Shown: one piece after another, positions 7,842 to 15,007 of the stretch | Position numbering within the stretch: position 1 is the stretch's first letter | How the letters are laid out: each line of letters starts with the position of its first letter | NCBI GenBank assembly: GCA_046304755.1 | Contig: JBKCDO010000301.1 | Coordinates: 1 to 15,007, forward strand | DNA from: JAIBBG01 sp046304755 | GTDB lineage: Bacteria > Bacteroidota > Bacteroidia > Flavobacteriales_D > Sanyastnellaceae | Reading direction: 5' to 3' | DNA: 15,007 bases | Notes under the pieces: generated by a model | Told to the model about the DNA's origin: nothing | Database searches by the model: none | The model's input: the letters and a program-made list of their open reading frames with translations, nothing else | Made by a program: the position numbers and the translations under genes

Positions 7842-8642
7842 ATGGCCTCTGATCGTTGGTTCGAAGCACTCGCGTGGTGTAAGCATGCACTCAAAGCAGT
7901 CGGACCGCACGGGGTGCATTCACCGTTTGTGTATCAGCTCATCACGCGTGATTTGCGCAAACGCAATCTGTTTCCCTTACAGTCGGCAATAGAAGCACGT
8001 CGAAAAGAATTGTTCCAAAATTCTTCAACCATTGAAGTCAATGATTTGGGTGCAGGAAGCCGCACCGATAATCACACTCACCGAAAAGTTTCTACGATTG
8101 CTCGCACAGCCTTGCAGTCACCCCGGCATGCGCAGGTGATGGCATCATTGGCGTTACAAAATCAATCGCGTTACGTTTTGGAATTGGGCACGTCTTTGGG
8201 CTTGACAACGGCCTACCTCGCTTCCACTCATCCGGATGTTCAGGTGACCACCGTAGAAGGTGTTCCTTCCATTGCGAAGCTGGCGGCCGAGTCATGGCGC
8301 ACCATCGGGCTGACCAATATTGAATCGGTCATTGCGCCGTTTGATGAAGCATTGCCCGGCGTGTTGGACACAATGAAGCGTGTTGATTTTGCGCTCATCG
8401 ATGGGAATCATCGCTATGAACCTACGCTGCGTTACCTGAGGCAAGTGTTGCCTTTCGCGCATGAAGAAACCATTCTTGTGCTCGACGATATTCACTGGTC
8501 GCAGGAAATGGAAAAGGCCTGGAATGAATGTGCAGCGCTGCCGGAAGTCACGCTGAGTTTAGATTTCTTTGATTTTGGCTTGCTGTATTTCAAAAAAGGC
8601 AGGCGCAAAGAGCATTTCAAGCTTTACCGTCCCTGGCGTTAA
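7842..8642 (+). CDS. class I SAM-dependent methyltransferase, substrate unknown
   Basis: A 266-residue protein with a Rossmann-fold methyltransferase core of the O-methyltransferase type. Motif I is VLELGTSLGLTTAYLA (residues 112-126), followed by the acidic strand end VTTVEG (135-140), VDFALIDGNHRYEP (181-194) and ILVLDDIHWS (211-220). The last two resemble metal-assisted O-methyltransferases, where acidic residues hold a divalent ion. The N-terminal region has a conserved-looking block, KAVGPHGVHSPFVYQLI (18-34), and IEVNDLGAGSR (64-74), seen in many uncharacterised Bacteroidota proteins of this type. There is no signal peptide or membrane segment, so it acts in the cytoplasm. It sits 13 bases after lpxD as the last gene of the run, which hints at an envelope or lipid-related role, but context is the only support for that. 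Confidence 0.82.
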   Translation: MASDRWFEALAWCKHALKAVGPHGVHSPFVYQLITRDLRKRNLFPLQSAIEARRKELFQNSSTIEVNDLGAGSRTDNHTHRKVSTIARTALQSPRHAQVMASLALQNQSRYVLELGTSLGLTTAYLASTHPDVQVTTVEGVPSIAKLAAESWRTIGLTNIESVIAPFDEALPGVLDTMKRVDFALIDGNHRYEPTLRYLRQVLPFAHEETILVLDDIHWSQEMEKAWNECAALPEVTLSLDFFDFGLLYFKKGRRKEHFKLYRPWR

Positions 8643-8672
8643 CGCATTTTAGAGAAACCGTTTACTCATGGT

Positions 8673-8703
8673 TTTGAGTGGCCGAAGTTGGAGGTTATTT
8701 TTG
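8673..8703 (+). promoter_or_regulatory. Bacteroidota-type promoter for the small exported protein gene
   Basis: TTTG at 8673-8676 is followed after 19 bases by TATTTTTG at 8696-8703, a full match to the Bacteroidota -33/-7 pattern (TTTG, about 19-20 bases, TAnnTTTG). Transcription would begin near 8708, leaving a leader of about 20 bases before the ATG at 8727. This is the best promoter in the window. Confidence 0.68.
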
Positions 8704-8726
8704 TCGCCTAATTAACCCAAAGATCC

Positions 8727-9254
8727 ATGATGAAAAAATTGATTATCGTTGCGTTGATGTCCATGCCTGTATTGGTTTCTGCGCAAGACAAGGGTGCAAC
8801 CGTTGCACCGGCTTCAAAAGCACCTGAAAACAAGTTCGCCATTGCTAATCCGGAAGTGTTGTTCCTGGAAATAATCGTGGCAACCAATCCTGCAGGTGTG
8901 CAAACCATTCGTGCGGATTTCGGTCGCGAAATTTTGGCCGGTCTCTCCGACAAAGAATTGATCAAGCAATTGTCTGATATGCGTTCAATGGTATTCCCAA
9001 GTGTGCCTGATGCCATGAACTACTTGTCATCTCAGGGTTTCAAGTTTCAGCATAGCTATGTGACTTATGACAAGGAAAGCAAGCCGGATGCTACACACAT
9101 GGTATTCGAAAAGCGTATGCCACGTCGTCAGCCTGATGGTGCTCCGCGCCCACGTCCGGAAGGTATGAAGGGTGAGCCTGGAAAGGAAGGTGATGTGCCA
9201 ACGAAGGAAGGTGCAAAACCAACCATTGCTCCGAAAGAACAAAAGAAAAAGTAA
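8727..9254 (+). CDS. small exported protein with charged Pro/Lys-rich tail, function unknown
   Basis: A 175-residue protein of unknown function. Residues 1-20 form a signal peptide (positive M-M-K-K, hydrophobic core, V-S-A-Q), so cleavage near residue 19 or 20 is expected and the product should be periplasmic or surface-exposed. Residues about 37-130 form a compact mixed domain containing FPSVPDAMNYLSSQGFKFQH (90-109) and ending THMVFEKR. The D-A-M-N-Y-L-x-x-x-G-F pattern recalls short Bacteroidota proteins with a D-A-L-N-Y-M...G-W motif, but I cannot name a family. Residues 131-175 are a low-complexity tail rich in Pro, Gly, Lys, Arg and Glu with collagen-like G-E-P-G-K-E-G-D. No lipobox cysteine or C-terminal sorting domain is visible. 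ATG 8727 and ATG 8730 are both possible starts and differ by one Met. The gene has its own promoter and terminator and is therefore monocistronic. Confidence 0.82.
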   Translation: MMKKLIIVALMSMPVLVSAQDKGATVAPASKAPENKFAIANPEVLFLEIIVATNPAGVQTIRADFGREILAGLSDKELIKQLSDMRSMVFPSVPDAMNYLSSQGFKFQHSYVTYDKESKPDATHMVFEKRMPRRQPDGAPRPRPEGMKGEPGKEGDVPTKEGAKPTIAPKEQKKK

Positions 9255-9259
9255 TCTTC

Positions 9260-9283
9260 AAAAGCCCCGCTAAGGGGCTTTTT
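9260..9283 (+). terminator. rho-independent terminator
   Basis: A perfect 9-base-pair stem, AAAAGCCCC paired with GGGGCTTTT, closes a 5-base loop (GCTAA) and runs straight into a T-tract. It begins 5 bases after the stop codon of the small exported protein gene and separates it from the histidine kinase gene. Confidence 0.9.
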
Positions 9284-9309
9284 CTTTGGGATAAATAAAT
9301 TGCGAAAGC

Positions 9310-10248
9310 ATGAAGAAAGAGAAAGTAGCCTTACGCGTGTTGTATGTATTGGCCGTCTATGTATTGCTGCAGCTCGTGTGGTGGGGGTATCAATTGATTC
9401 AACTCAACGCAGAAATCATTTTGTCAGAGCAGACTGATTTGAACGTTCAGTATCTCATGCTGCGCAAAAAGGTATGGATGGTTGCCGGTGAAGGTGTTGT
9501 CTTCTTTGTTCTTCTCGCCATTGGCTTCAGGTACATCAAGCGCACTGTTTCGAGTGAGTTGGCTCAGGCCCGTCGAGAGAAAAATTTTCTGCTGGCCGTG
9601 ACCCATGAATTGAAAACACCCATCGCAGCAGTCAAATTGTTTCTCGAAACGATGCAGTCACGGGCTATCGATGAGGAAAAGAAAAAGCTGATGACCGCGC
9701 AGGCGCTTCAAGAAACGAAGCGCTTGCAGTCGCTCACCGAAAACATCTTGCTGGCTACGCGCATGGATCAGCAGCAAACTGCAGCGGAGTTGACAAGCCT
9801 AAATTTCACAGAGCTTGTGCAGCGCGAAGTAGAGCGGTTCCAACGGTTGTATCCGGCTCGCCTGGAAGCTGCGATAGCCGATGGAATTTCGGTGCTGGGA
9901 GATGATCAAATGCTATCAGCACTGGTAGTGAATCTGCTGGACAACGCCTTTAAATATGGCGGAAATGAATCGCCTGTAAAATTGAAATTGCAGCACACAG
10001 AAAATAAAATGCTCTTGACGGTGGCAGATGCCGGGAAAGGAATATCCGCCGCTGAACGTAAGAATATTTTCCGCATGTTTTATCGCTCCGGGAATGAAGA
10101 AACCCGCTCGTCTTCGGGCACAGGCCTTGGACTTTTTATCGTAGCAGCCGTGGCCAAATTGCATAAAGCGGAAATAGACGTCAGCGATAATCAGCCGCGA
10201 GGAACCATCTTTGCCGTCAAAATGAACGTAATTCAACATGAAGCATAA
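9310..10248 (+). CDS. membrane sensor histidine kinase
   Basis: A 312-residue two-component sensor. Two membrane segments (residues about 8-30 and 58-76) flank a short extracytoplasmic loop of roughly 27 residues, too small for a normal ligand-binding domain. The cytoplasmic part has the dimerisation/phosphoacceptor helix with H-box FLLAVTHELKTPIAAVK (93-109, phosphorylated His99). The HATPase domain has N-box VVNLLDNAFKYGG (206-218), G1 DAGKGI (240-245), an F-box-like IFRMFY (253-258) and G2 SGTGLGLFI (269-277). All residues needed for kinase activity are visible. No response regulator is adjacent; the next gene is gpmI, whose start overlaps the 3' end of this one by 11 bases. The gene lies just after the terminator at 9260-9283, and no convincing promoter is visible in the 26 bases between them. 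The signal sensed is unknown. Confidence 0.93.
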   Translation: MKKEKVALRVLYVLAVYVLLQLVWWGYQLIQLNAEIILSEQTDLNVQYLMLRKKVWMVAGEGVVFFVLLAIGFRYIKRTVSSELAQARREKNFLLAVTHELKTPIAAVKLFLETMQSRAIDEEKKKLMTAQALQETKRLQSLTENILLATRMDQQQTAAELTSLNFTELVQREVERFQRLYPARLEAAIADGISVLGDDQMLSALVVNLLDNAFKYGGNESPVKLKLQHTENKMLLTVADAGKGISAAERKNIFRMFYRSGNEETRSSSGTGLGLFIVAAVAKLHKAEIDVSDNQPRGTIFAVKMNVIQHEA

Positions 10249-11755
10249 AGCATGTTTAATCATCCTCGACGGATGGGGAAATGGTAACTCAGATGCCGGT
10301 AATGCCGTCTATATGGCCAACACCCCTTTCGCGGATTTCCTCAATAATACTTACCCGCATGCGACCCTGCGCACCGACGGAGAGTTTGTAGGTCTGCCTG
10401 AAGGACAGATGGGCAATAGTGAAGTGGGGCACATGAATATCGGTGCCGGCCGCGTGGTCTATCAAGATTTGGTGAAGATCAATATTGCTATTCGCGAAGG
10501 ACAGTTCTTCGAGCAAGCCGCCTTGCTGAATGCGTTCGCTTATGCGAAGGAATCCGGAGCCAAAGTGCACCTGCTGGGTCTGGTAAGCGATGGCGGAGTA
10601 CACTCCCACAGTAGTCACTTGATGGCCTTGTGTGATTTGGCGAATCGCTATGAAGACGTCGAAACATACATCCATGCTTTTACAGATGGACGTGATACTG
10701 ATCCCAAAAGCGGGTTAGGATTTATTCGCGAGATAGAACAACACATTGCGAAGGGTTCGGTGAAGATCGCCTCGGTTTGCGGACGTTATTTCGCGATGGA
10801 TCGCGACAAGCGTTGGGAACGTGTGAAGAAGGCTTATGACATCATGGTCAACGGAGCCGGTGCAGCCGGAACATCGGCCTCAACGATTGTGCAAAGCGCC
10901 TACGACGCGGGAATCACCGATGAGTTTATTGAGCCCGCTTTTATTGCAGATGCGCACGGAAAACCAATGGCATGCATTCAACCCAATGATGTAGTCATCT
11001 GTTTTAATTTCCGCACGGATCGCTGCAGAGAAATTACACAAGCCTTGCATCAACAGGATTTTCCGGAGCACGACATGAAACGCCTTCCGCTGCATTATGT
11101 CACCATGACGAATTACGACGATTCATTCAGAGGTGTGCATGTGGTGTATGATAAAGATAACTTGACACAAACCCTCGGTGAGGTTGTATCAGTAGCAGGA
11201 GCTACACAAATTCGCATCGCAGAAACGGAGAAATACCCGCACGTGACGTTTTTCTTTAGCGGAGGACGCGAGGCTGAGTTTACCGGTGAACGTCGCATCA
11301 TGATTCCATCACCCAAAGTGGCAACCTATGATTTGCAGCCGGAAATGAGCGCACAGGGAATTGCCGATGCCATTTGCGAAGCGATGAATACGAACCCTGC
11401 AGATTTTATCTGTTTGAATTTTGCCAATCCCGATATGGTAGGACATACGGGAGTGTTTGACGCGATTGTAAAAGCCGTGGAAACAACTGATCGTTGCCTC
11501 AAGCAAGTGGTTGAAACCGGGTTGAACCAAGGGTATACGTTTGTGGTCATCGCCGATCACGGTAATGCTGATTTCGCAGTTAACAGTGACGGCTCGCCTA
11601 ACACAGCGCATACGACTAATCCCGTTCCTGTGTGGGTTATTCATCCGGAGGTGGGTAGCGTACATGATGGCAAACTGGCCGATGTCGCGCCTACTATTTT
11701 AAAGATGATGGATATCGCACAGCCTGCAGAAATGACGGGCAGTGCGCTTTTCTAG
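10238..11755 (+). CDS. gpmI: 2,3-bisphosphoglycerate-independent phosphoglycerate mutase
   Basis: This 505-residue cytoplasmic enzyme interconverts 3- and 2-phosphoglycerate in glycolysis and gluconeogenesis using two manganese ions and a phosphoserine intermediate. Visible marks are LIILDGWG with Asp11, QMGNSEVGHMNIGAGR with the nucleophilic Ser61, SDGGVHSH (117-124), FTDGRDTDP (148-156), GRYFAMDRD (182-190), FNFRTDR (256-262), NPDMVGHTG with Asp399 and His403, and ADHGNAD with Asp440 and His441. His458 lies in N-T-A-H-T-T-N-P-V-P. Length is typical and all catalytic and metal ligands expected for the family are present. The ATG at 10238 lies inside the histidine kinase gene (11-base overlap), so translation of the two is probably coupled. 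The TAG stop shares the CTAG at 11752-11755 with the stop of the convergent helicase gene. Confidence 0.96.
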   Translation: MKHKACLIILDGWGNGNSDAGNAVYMANTPFADFLNNTYPHATLRTDGEFVGLPEGQMGNSEVGHMNIGAGRVVYQDLVKINIAIREGQFFEQAALLNAFAYAKESGAKVHLLGLVSDGGVHSHSSHLMALCDLANRYEDVETYIHAFTDGRDTDPKSGLGFIREIEQHIAKGSVKIASVCGRYFAMDRDKRWERVKKAYDIMVNGAGAAGTSASTIVQSAYDAGITDEFIEPAFIADAHGKPMACIQPNDVVICFNFRTDRCREITQALHQQDFPEHDMKRLPLHYVTMTNYDDSFRGVHVVYDKDNLTQTLGEVVSVAGATQIRIAETEKYPHVTFFFSGGREAEFTGERRIMIPSPKVATYDLQPEMSAQGIADAICEAMNTNPADFICLNFANPDMVGHTGVFDAIVKAVETTDRCLKQVVETGLNQGYTFVVIADHGNADFAVNSDGSPNTAHTTNPVPVWVIHPEVGSVHDGKLADVAPTILKMMDIAQPAEMTGSALF

Positions 11756-14208
11756 GAGTCCCATTCCAGCGTCATGCGCTGAACACGGTCTACTAGTTCT
11801 TCCGAGCTCATCTGTTCGCGCAAGCGATCCACCATAATCGGAAAAGCCAGTGGAGTAGGTCGCTCCGGTTTACGAATGATACGTCGTTGCTTTTCCATTC
11901 GCTGCAATGCCTCCTGTGTGCGCGAAAATTCGAGTTGTTGATGAATGACTTCATCGTAGGCTTGTCGCACCAATAAGTTCTCGGGTTCGTAAGACGTAAA
12001 CACATCGAAAATCAATTGGGACGAACTCTGCAGATGGCGTTCCTTGATTTGTTGTCCGGGATATCCCTTGAAAACAAGTCCGGCAATGGCTGCGATATCG
12101 CGAAATCGCCTGCGTGCAAGTTCGCTGCTATTGATACCGGCCAGCATATCTCGTTCAAGGTTGTCAACTTCCAGGATACCTTTTTGCAGACCTTCTTCAA
12201 GTCGAATGGGTTGATCACTTAAGAGCTCAAAGCCATAATCGTTATAGGCCAGCGAGAAACTGCAGGGATAAATTTTCCCCAAACGATAAGCAATCAAAGA
12301 CGCCAATCCTTCATGCACCGCGCGCCCTTCGAACGGATAGAACAGTGCATGGAATCCTTCCTTGGTTTCAAAAAGTTCGATGAGCAATTCGTCGCCAAGC
12401 GGAACATGTGATCGTTGTTGCTGCAGTTGAATGATAGGCTGAATGAAGTTCAGTTCAGTATCTGAAGGCAAAGAAGATGTTTCGCTCATCAACGCAGCCT
12501 CTTCCATTTTTCTGCGCAGCATGATGCTCATGTTGCTGGTGAGCGGCAATCGTCCTCCGAGCCACACGGGGCTTCTTCCTTTGGGCTGTTTGGATTTCCG
12601 CACCAATGCCACCATGTTTTTGATGCGAATAATTTCCAGGTTGAGGCCGGCAAACCAGAAATTGTCGCCTTCATTCAGTTGCGTGATGAACGATTCTTCC
12701 ACATAACCGAGCAATCCGCCCTTGCTGAGTTTGACGGCCATCAAGGTATCGCTGACAATGGTGCCAATCGACATCCGATGTCGGCGTGCCAGACGCGTTG
12801 ATGAAATATGGTAGCGCCCATTAATGAGCGTGAGTTTATGGTAGTCATCATAACTTCTTAAGGCATGGCCACCATTGGTAGTGAAGCCCAGTACCCAATG
12901 CCATTCCTGGTCGGTGATGGCTTCAAAGCAGAGGGTGTTGCGTATTTCGTTGAGTACAGTCCGGGCATCGAAACCATCGCCGGTGGCAAGTGTGACGAGG
13001 TATTGCACCAGCACATCGAAGCACAGGTAAAGGGGAGTTTTACTTTCCAGAAAATCCTCGGCAATGGCTTGACGCAACGCCGAGGCCTCGATGAGTTCAA
13101 GCGAGTGTGTAGGAAGAAAATAAATGGTGCTTGCGGCATCCGGACGGTGACCGCTGCGGCCGGCACGTTGCACGAAGCGAGAGATTCCCTTTGGGCCGCC
13201 AATTTGGATGATGGTCTCCACGGGCGCGAAGTCAACACCCAGGTCAAGGCTCCCGGTGCAAACAACGGCCTTCAAGCGCCCGTCGTGCAGGCTCTGTTCT
13301 ACCCAATGCCTGATTTCCTTGCTGATGCTCCCGTGGTGCATTGCCATAACACCGGCCAAATCGGGATTAAGCTCCAGCAGCTTGCGGTACCAGATTTCGC
13401 ATTGCGAGCGCACATTGGTAAAGACGAGCGTGGATTCACTTCGCTCAATAACGGGAATGAGATGTTCTGCCATTTTCAATCCCAAATGCCCCGCCCAAGG
13501 CAGTCGTTCGGCTTTGGCCGGAAGGAGCGATTCAACATGAATCGCCTTGCGCGTGCTGCTGCGAATGAGGACACCTGCAGATGCACGGTCTTTTCCCAAC
13601 AAGCAATTCATAGCTTCCTCGAGGTTACCAATCGTGGCGGAAATGCCCCAAATGCAGATGCTCGGAGCCAGTGTTTTCAGACGACTGAGGGCCAATTCAA
13701 CCTGCACACCGCGCTTGGTTCCCATCACATCGTGCCACTCATCAGCGACTACAGCTTCAAGTCGGGCAAAGAGGTTATTGCATCCTTTGGAGCAAAGCAT
13801 GAGATGCAACGACTCCGGAGTAGTGATGAGGATGTTGGGTTGCTTGCTGCGCTGTTTGGCGCGTTCGGCTGATGAAGTATCACCTGTGCGAATGCCCACT
13901 GTTAGGGGTAGCCCTGCACTTTCAATGACACGTTCAGCGGAGAGCTGTATTTCGCGTGCTAGCGCGCGAATGGGTGTTAGCCAAATGATACGAATGTCGG
14001 CAACGCTTTTGGTTTCGCTTTGAAATCGCATTAATAGCGGTAAGAGCACGGAGTATGTTTTTCCGCTTCCCGTGGGTGCGTTCACCAGGCCGTCCTTGCC
14101 GGCATCAATCGATTGCCAGGCCTCACGCTGAAATGCCAGCGGCTGCCATTGACGTTTGGCCATCCATTCAACACAGCAGGCCGATGTTTCAGCAATTGAT
14201 TTGGACAA
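11752..14208 (-). CDS. Lhr-family DEXH-box helicase, ligase-associated type
   Basis: A superfamily 2 DNA helicase of 818 residues, matching the length of the ligase-associated DEXH helicases (Lhr-Core type) that in other bacteria accompany an ATP-dependent DNA ligase, an exonuclease and a phosphoesterase in a DNA-repair cassette. Motifs in order are the Q-motif-like WQPLAFQREAW (21-31), Walker A NAPTGSGKT (43-51, Lys50), TPIRALA (78-84), ITTPESL (128-134), DEWHD (156-160), GISATIG (188-194), LVFTNVRSQCE (261-271), VCTGSLDLGVDF (316-327) and QRAGRSGHR (347-355). Winged-helix and Lhr C-terminal regions make up the rest. No ligase, nuclease or phosphoesterase is next to it. The start is uncertain: no ATG is in frame upstream, so TTG at 14208 is used; ATG at 14163 would give a protein 15 residues shorter. 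A T6 run upstream makes a frameshift in the start region possible. Confidence 0.92.
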   Translation of the reverse strand: MSKSIAETSACCVEWMAKRQWQPLAFQREAWQSIDAGKDGLVNAPTGSGKTYSVLLPLLMRFQSETKSVADIRIIWLTPIRALAREIQLSAERVIESAGLPLTVGIRTGDTSSAERAKQRSKQPNILITTPESLHLMLCSKGCNNLFARLEAVVADEWHDVMGTKRGVQVELALSRLKTLAPSICIWGISATIGNLEEAMNCLLGKDRASAGVLIRSSTRKAIHVESLLPAKAERLPWAGHLGLKMAEHLIPVIERSESTLVFTNVRSQCEIWYRKLLELNPDLAGVMAMHHGSISKEIRHWVEQSLHDGRLKAVVCTGSLDLGVDFAPVETIIQIGGPKGISRFVQRAGRSGHRPDAASTIYFLPTHSLELIEASALRQAIAEDFLESKTPLYLCFDVLVQYLVTLATGDGFDARTVLNEIRNTLCFEAITDQEWHWVLGFTTNGGHALRSYDDYHKLTLINGRYHISSTRLARRHRMSIGTIVSDTLMAVKLSKGGLLGYVEESFITQLNEGDNFWFAGLNLEIIRIKNMVALVRKSKQPKGRSPVWLGGRLPLTSNMSIMLRRKMEEAALMSETSSLPSDTELNFIQPIIQLQQQRSHVPLGDELLIELFETKEGFHALFYPFEGRAVHEGLASLIAYRLGKIYPCSFSLAYNDYGFELLSDQPIRLEEGLQKGILEVDNLERDMLAGINSSELARRRFRDIAAIAGLVFKGYPGQQIKERHLQSSSQLIFDVFTSYEPENLLVRQAYDEVIHQQLEFSRTQEALQRMEKQRRIIRKPERPTPLAFPIMVDRLREQMSSEELVDRVQRMTLEWDS

Positions 14209-14234
14209 AGTCAGTGTTTTTTGCTCATTTTTGC
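14200..14234 (+). promoter_or_regulatory. weak candidate promoter for the TPR protein gene
   Basis: TTTG at 14200-14203 is followed after 22 bases by CATTTTTGC at 14226-14234, which differs from the Bacteroidota -7 consensus TAnnTTTGC at its first base. Spacing is at the long end of the accepted range and the -33 box overlaps the 5' end of the divergent helicase gene. It would give a leader of about 60 bases for the TPR gene. No convincing promoter for the helicase was seen on the other strand in this 93-base intergenic region. Confidence 0.28.
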
Positions 14235-14301
14235 CTCGGAAAGGTTTCCCGATTTTTCAGGCATGGTTTTTTGGTACTCCTTTCAACAAACAAAAGAACA
14301 C

Positions 14302-15007
14302 ATGAAAAAGTTATTTCCATTTTTGATTTTGGCTGTGCTGATGGTGTCGAATGCATCTGCGCAAACTGACAACGACTACAAAGACTTGCTCACCCTTTTC
14401 GTAGGGGAGAAATATGAGAAGTGCCTTTACAAGGCCGAAGGTTACACACTCGACGAGAAAACAAAGAAGGATGCATTGCCCTATTTGTTTATGAGTCGTT
14501 GTTTCTATGAAATGTCGAAGCGTGATGAATTCAAAGAAAAATATCCTAACGCGTTCAAGGACGCAATGAAATACATCTCGAAGTATGGGTCAAAGGATAA
14601 GGAGAAAAAGTACCTGGCGGAATATGAAGATTTCTTTGCTCAAATCCGTGGTGCAGCCATTGCTGAGGCCGAAACGATGATGGACACTCAGAAGTATAGC
14701 AAGGCAAAACAGTTGTACGATCAATTGTTGGATATCGACCCGAATGATGCCGGTGCTCAGTTGATGATGGGAGTGGTGTTTAACTATATGAAGGCTAAGA
14801 AAGAATCAGAAACGGCCTTGGCCAAAGCAAAAGCAATTCTGACTGAAAAGAAAGCAGGTACAACCAAAGAGCAACTCGGACTGCTCAAGTATGCCATTAC
14901 GCTGCACGCAACGAATAATTCCGGCAGCAAGGACTTGGCAAAGGAATGGTTGGATCTAGGTCTCGAGTATTTCCCGGATGACAAAGAGTACAAGGTAACC
15001 TACGACA
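14302..15007 (+). CDS. exported TPR-repeat protein (3' end beyond window)
   Basis: The frame is open from ATG 14302 to the window end, giving 235 residues with no stop. Residues 1-20 form a signal peptide (M-K-K, hydrophobic core, N-A-S-A then Q-T-D), so the protein is exported to the periplasm or envelope. The mature part is helical and rich in Lys, Tyr and Glu. A good tetratricopeptide repeat spans about residues 119-165 (AEAETMMDTQKYSKAKQLYD, then LLDIDPNDAGAQLMMGVVF), with weaker helical pairs before (about 24-72) and after (about 186-228, WLDLGLEYFPDD). TPR proteins act as protein-protein scaffolds; no enzymatic domain is visible and the partner is unknown. It is transcribed away from the helicase gene across a 93-base intergenic region. 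The lack of the C-terminus means further domains cannot be excluded. Confidence 0.85.
   Translation, partial: MKKLFPFLILAVLMVSNASAQTDNDYKDLLTLFVGEKYEKCLYKAEGYTLDEKTKKDALPYLFMSRCFYEMSKRDEFKEKYPNAFKDAMKYISKYGSKDKEKKYLAEYEDFFAQIRGAAIAEAETMMDTQKYSKAKQLYDQLLDIDPNDAGAQLMMGVVFNYMKAKKESETALAKAKAILTEKKAGTTKEQLGLLKYAITLHATNNSGSKDLAKEWLDLGLEYFPDDKEYKVTYD

Noticed and set aside
8655..8674. Inverted repeat AAACC / GGTTT after the methyltransferase gene, considered as a terminator
   Set aside because: The stem is only five mostly A-T pairs with a 10-base loop and no proper T-tract, and it overlaps the -33 box of the next promoter.
12865..13872. 335-residue open frame on the plus strand, antisense to the helicase
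   Set aside because: It lies wholly inside the helicase gene, whose motifs are unmistakable. The antisense translation shows no family motif, signal peptide or sensible composition, so it is a shadow of codon bias.

Overview
The window is a gene-dense chromosomal segment of a member of the Bacteroidota; order and genus cannot be fixed from the sequence alone. The assignment rests on protein content (a CvfB-type RNA-binding protein, a ligase-associated-type DEXH helicase, LpxD and heptose-kinase genes of Bacteroidota style, menaquinone-type UbiE/MenG), on promoter motifs of the Bacteroidota form (TTTG, about 19-20 bases, TAnnTTTG), and on the general lack of strong Shine-Dalgarno sequences. 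No tRNA, rRNA, CRISPR array, insertion sequence or prophage gene was seen. No gene-free stretch reaches 300 bases; the longest gaps are about 50-95 bases.

Layout. (1) Positions 1-2376: the 3' part of a CvfB-like S1/winged-helix RNA-binding protein with a disordered Arg/Pro/Asp tail, then a membrane-bound O-acyltransferase (MBOAT) 5 bases downstream. (2) Positions 2467-8642: a tight same-strand run beginning behind a plausible promoter -7 box: aspartate aminotransferase, heptose-7-phosphate-type PfkB kinase, UbiE/MenG methyltransferase (GTG start), AroA (start overlapping the ubiE stop as ATGA), LpxD, and a class I SAM methyltransferase. This run mixes amino-acid/shikimate metabolism, menaquinone synthesis and lipid A/LPS precursor synthesis. 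(3) Positions 8673-9283: a free-standing unit with a good promoter, a small exported protein of unknown function, and a clear intrinsic terminator. (4) Positions 9310-11755: a membrane sensor histidine kinase whose 3' end overlaps gpmI (cofactor-independent phosphoglycerate mutase) by 11 bases. (5) Positions 11752-14208, minus strand: an Lhr-family ligase-associated-type DEXH helicase that converges on gpmI so tightly that both TAG stop codons share one CTAG. (6) From 14302: the 5' part of an exported TPR protein, divergent from the helicase and running off the window end.

Most of the window is ordinary core metabolism and envelope biogenesis, and no convincing new multi-gene system was found. 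The points most worth checking are the helicase without its usual ligase/nuclease partners and with an ambiguous TTG start, the extra hydrophobic segment inside the MBOAT protein, the orphan secreted protein with its own promoter and terminator, the histidine kinase with no adjacent response regulator, and the unusual residues in the AroA glyphosate-site loop.
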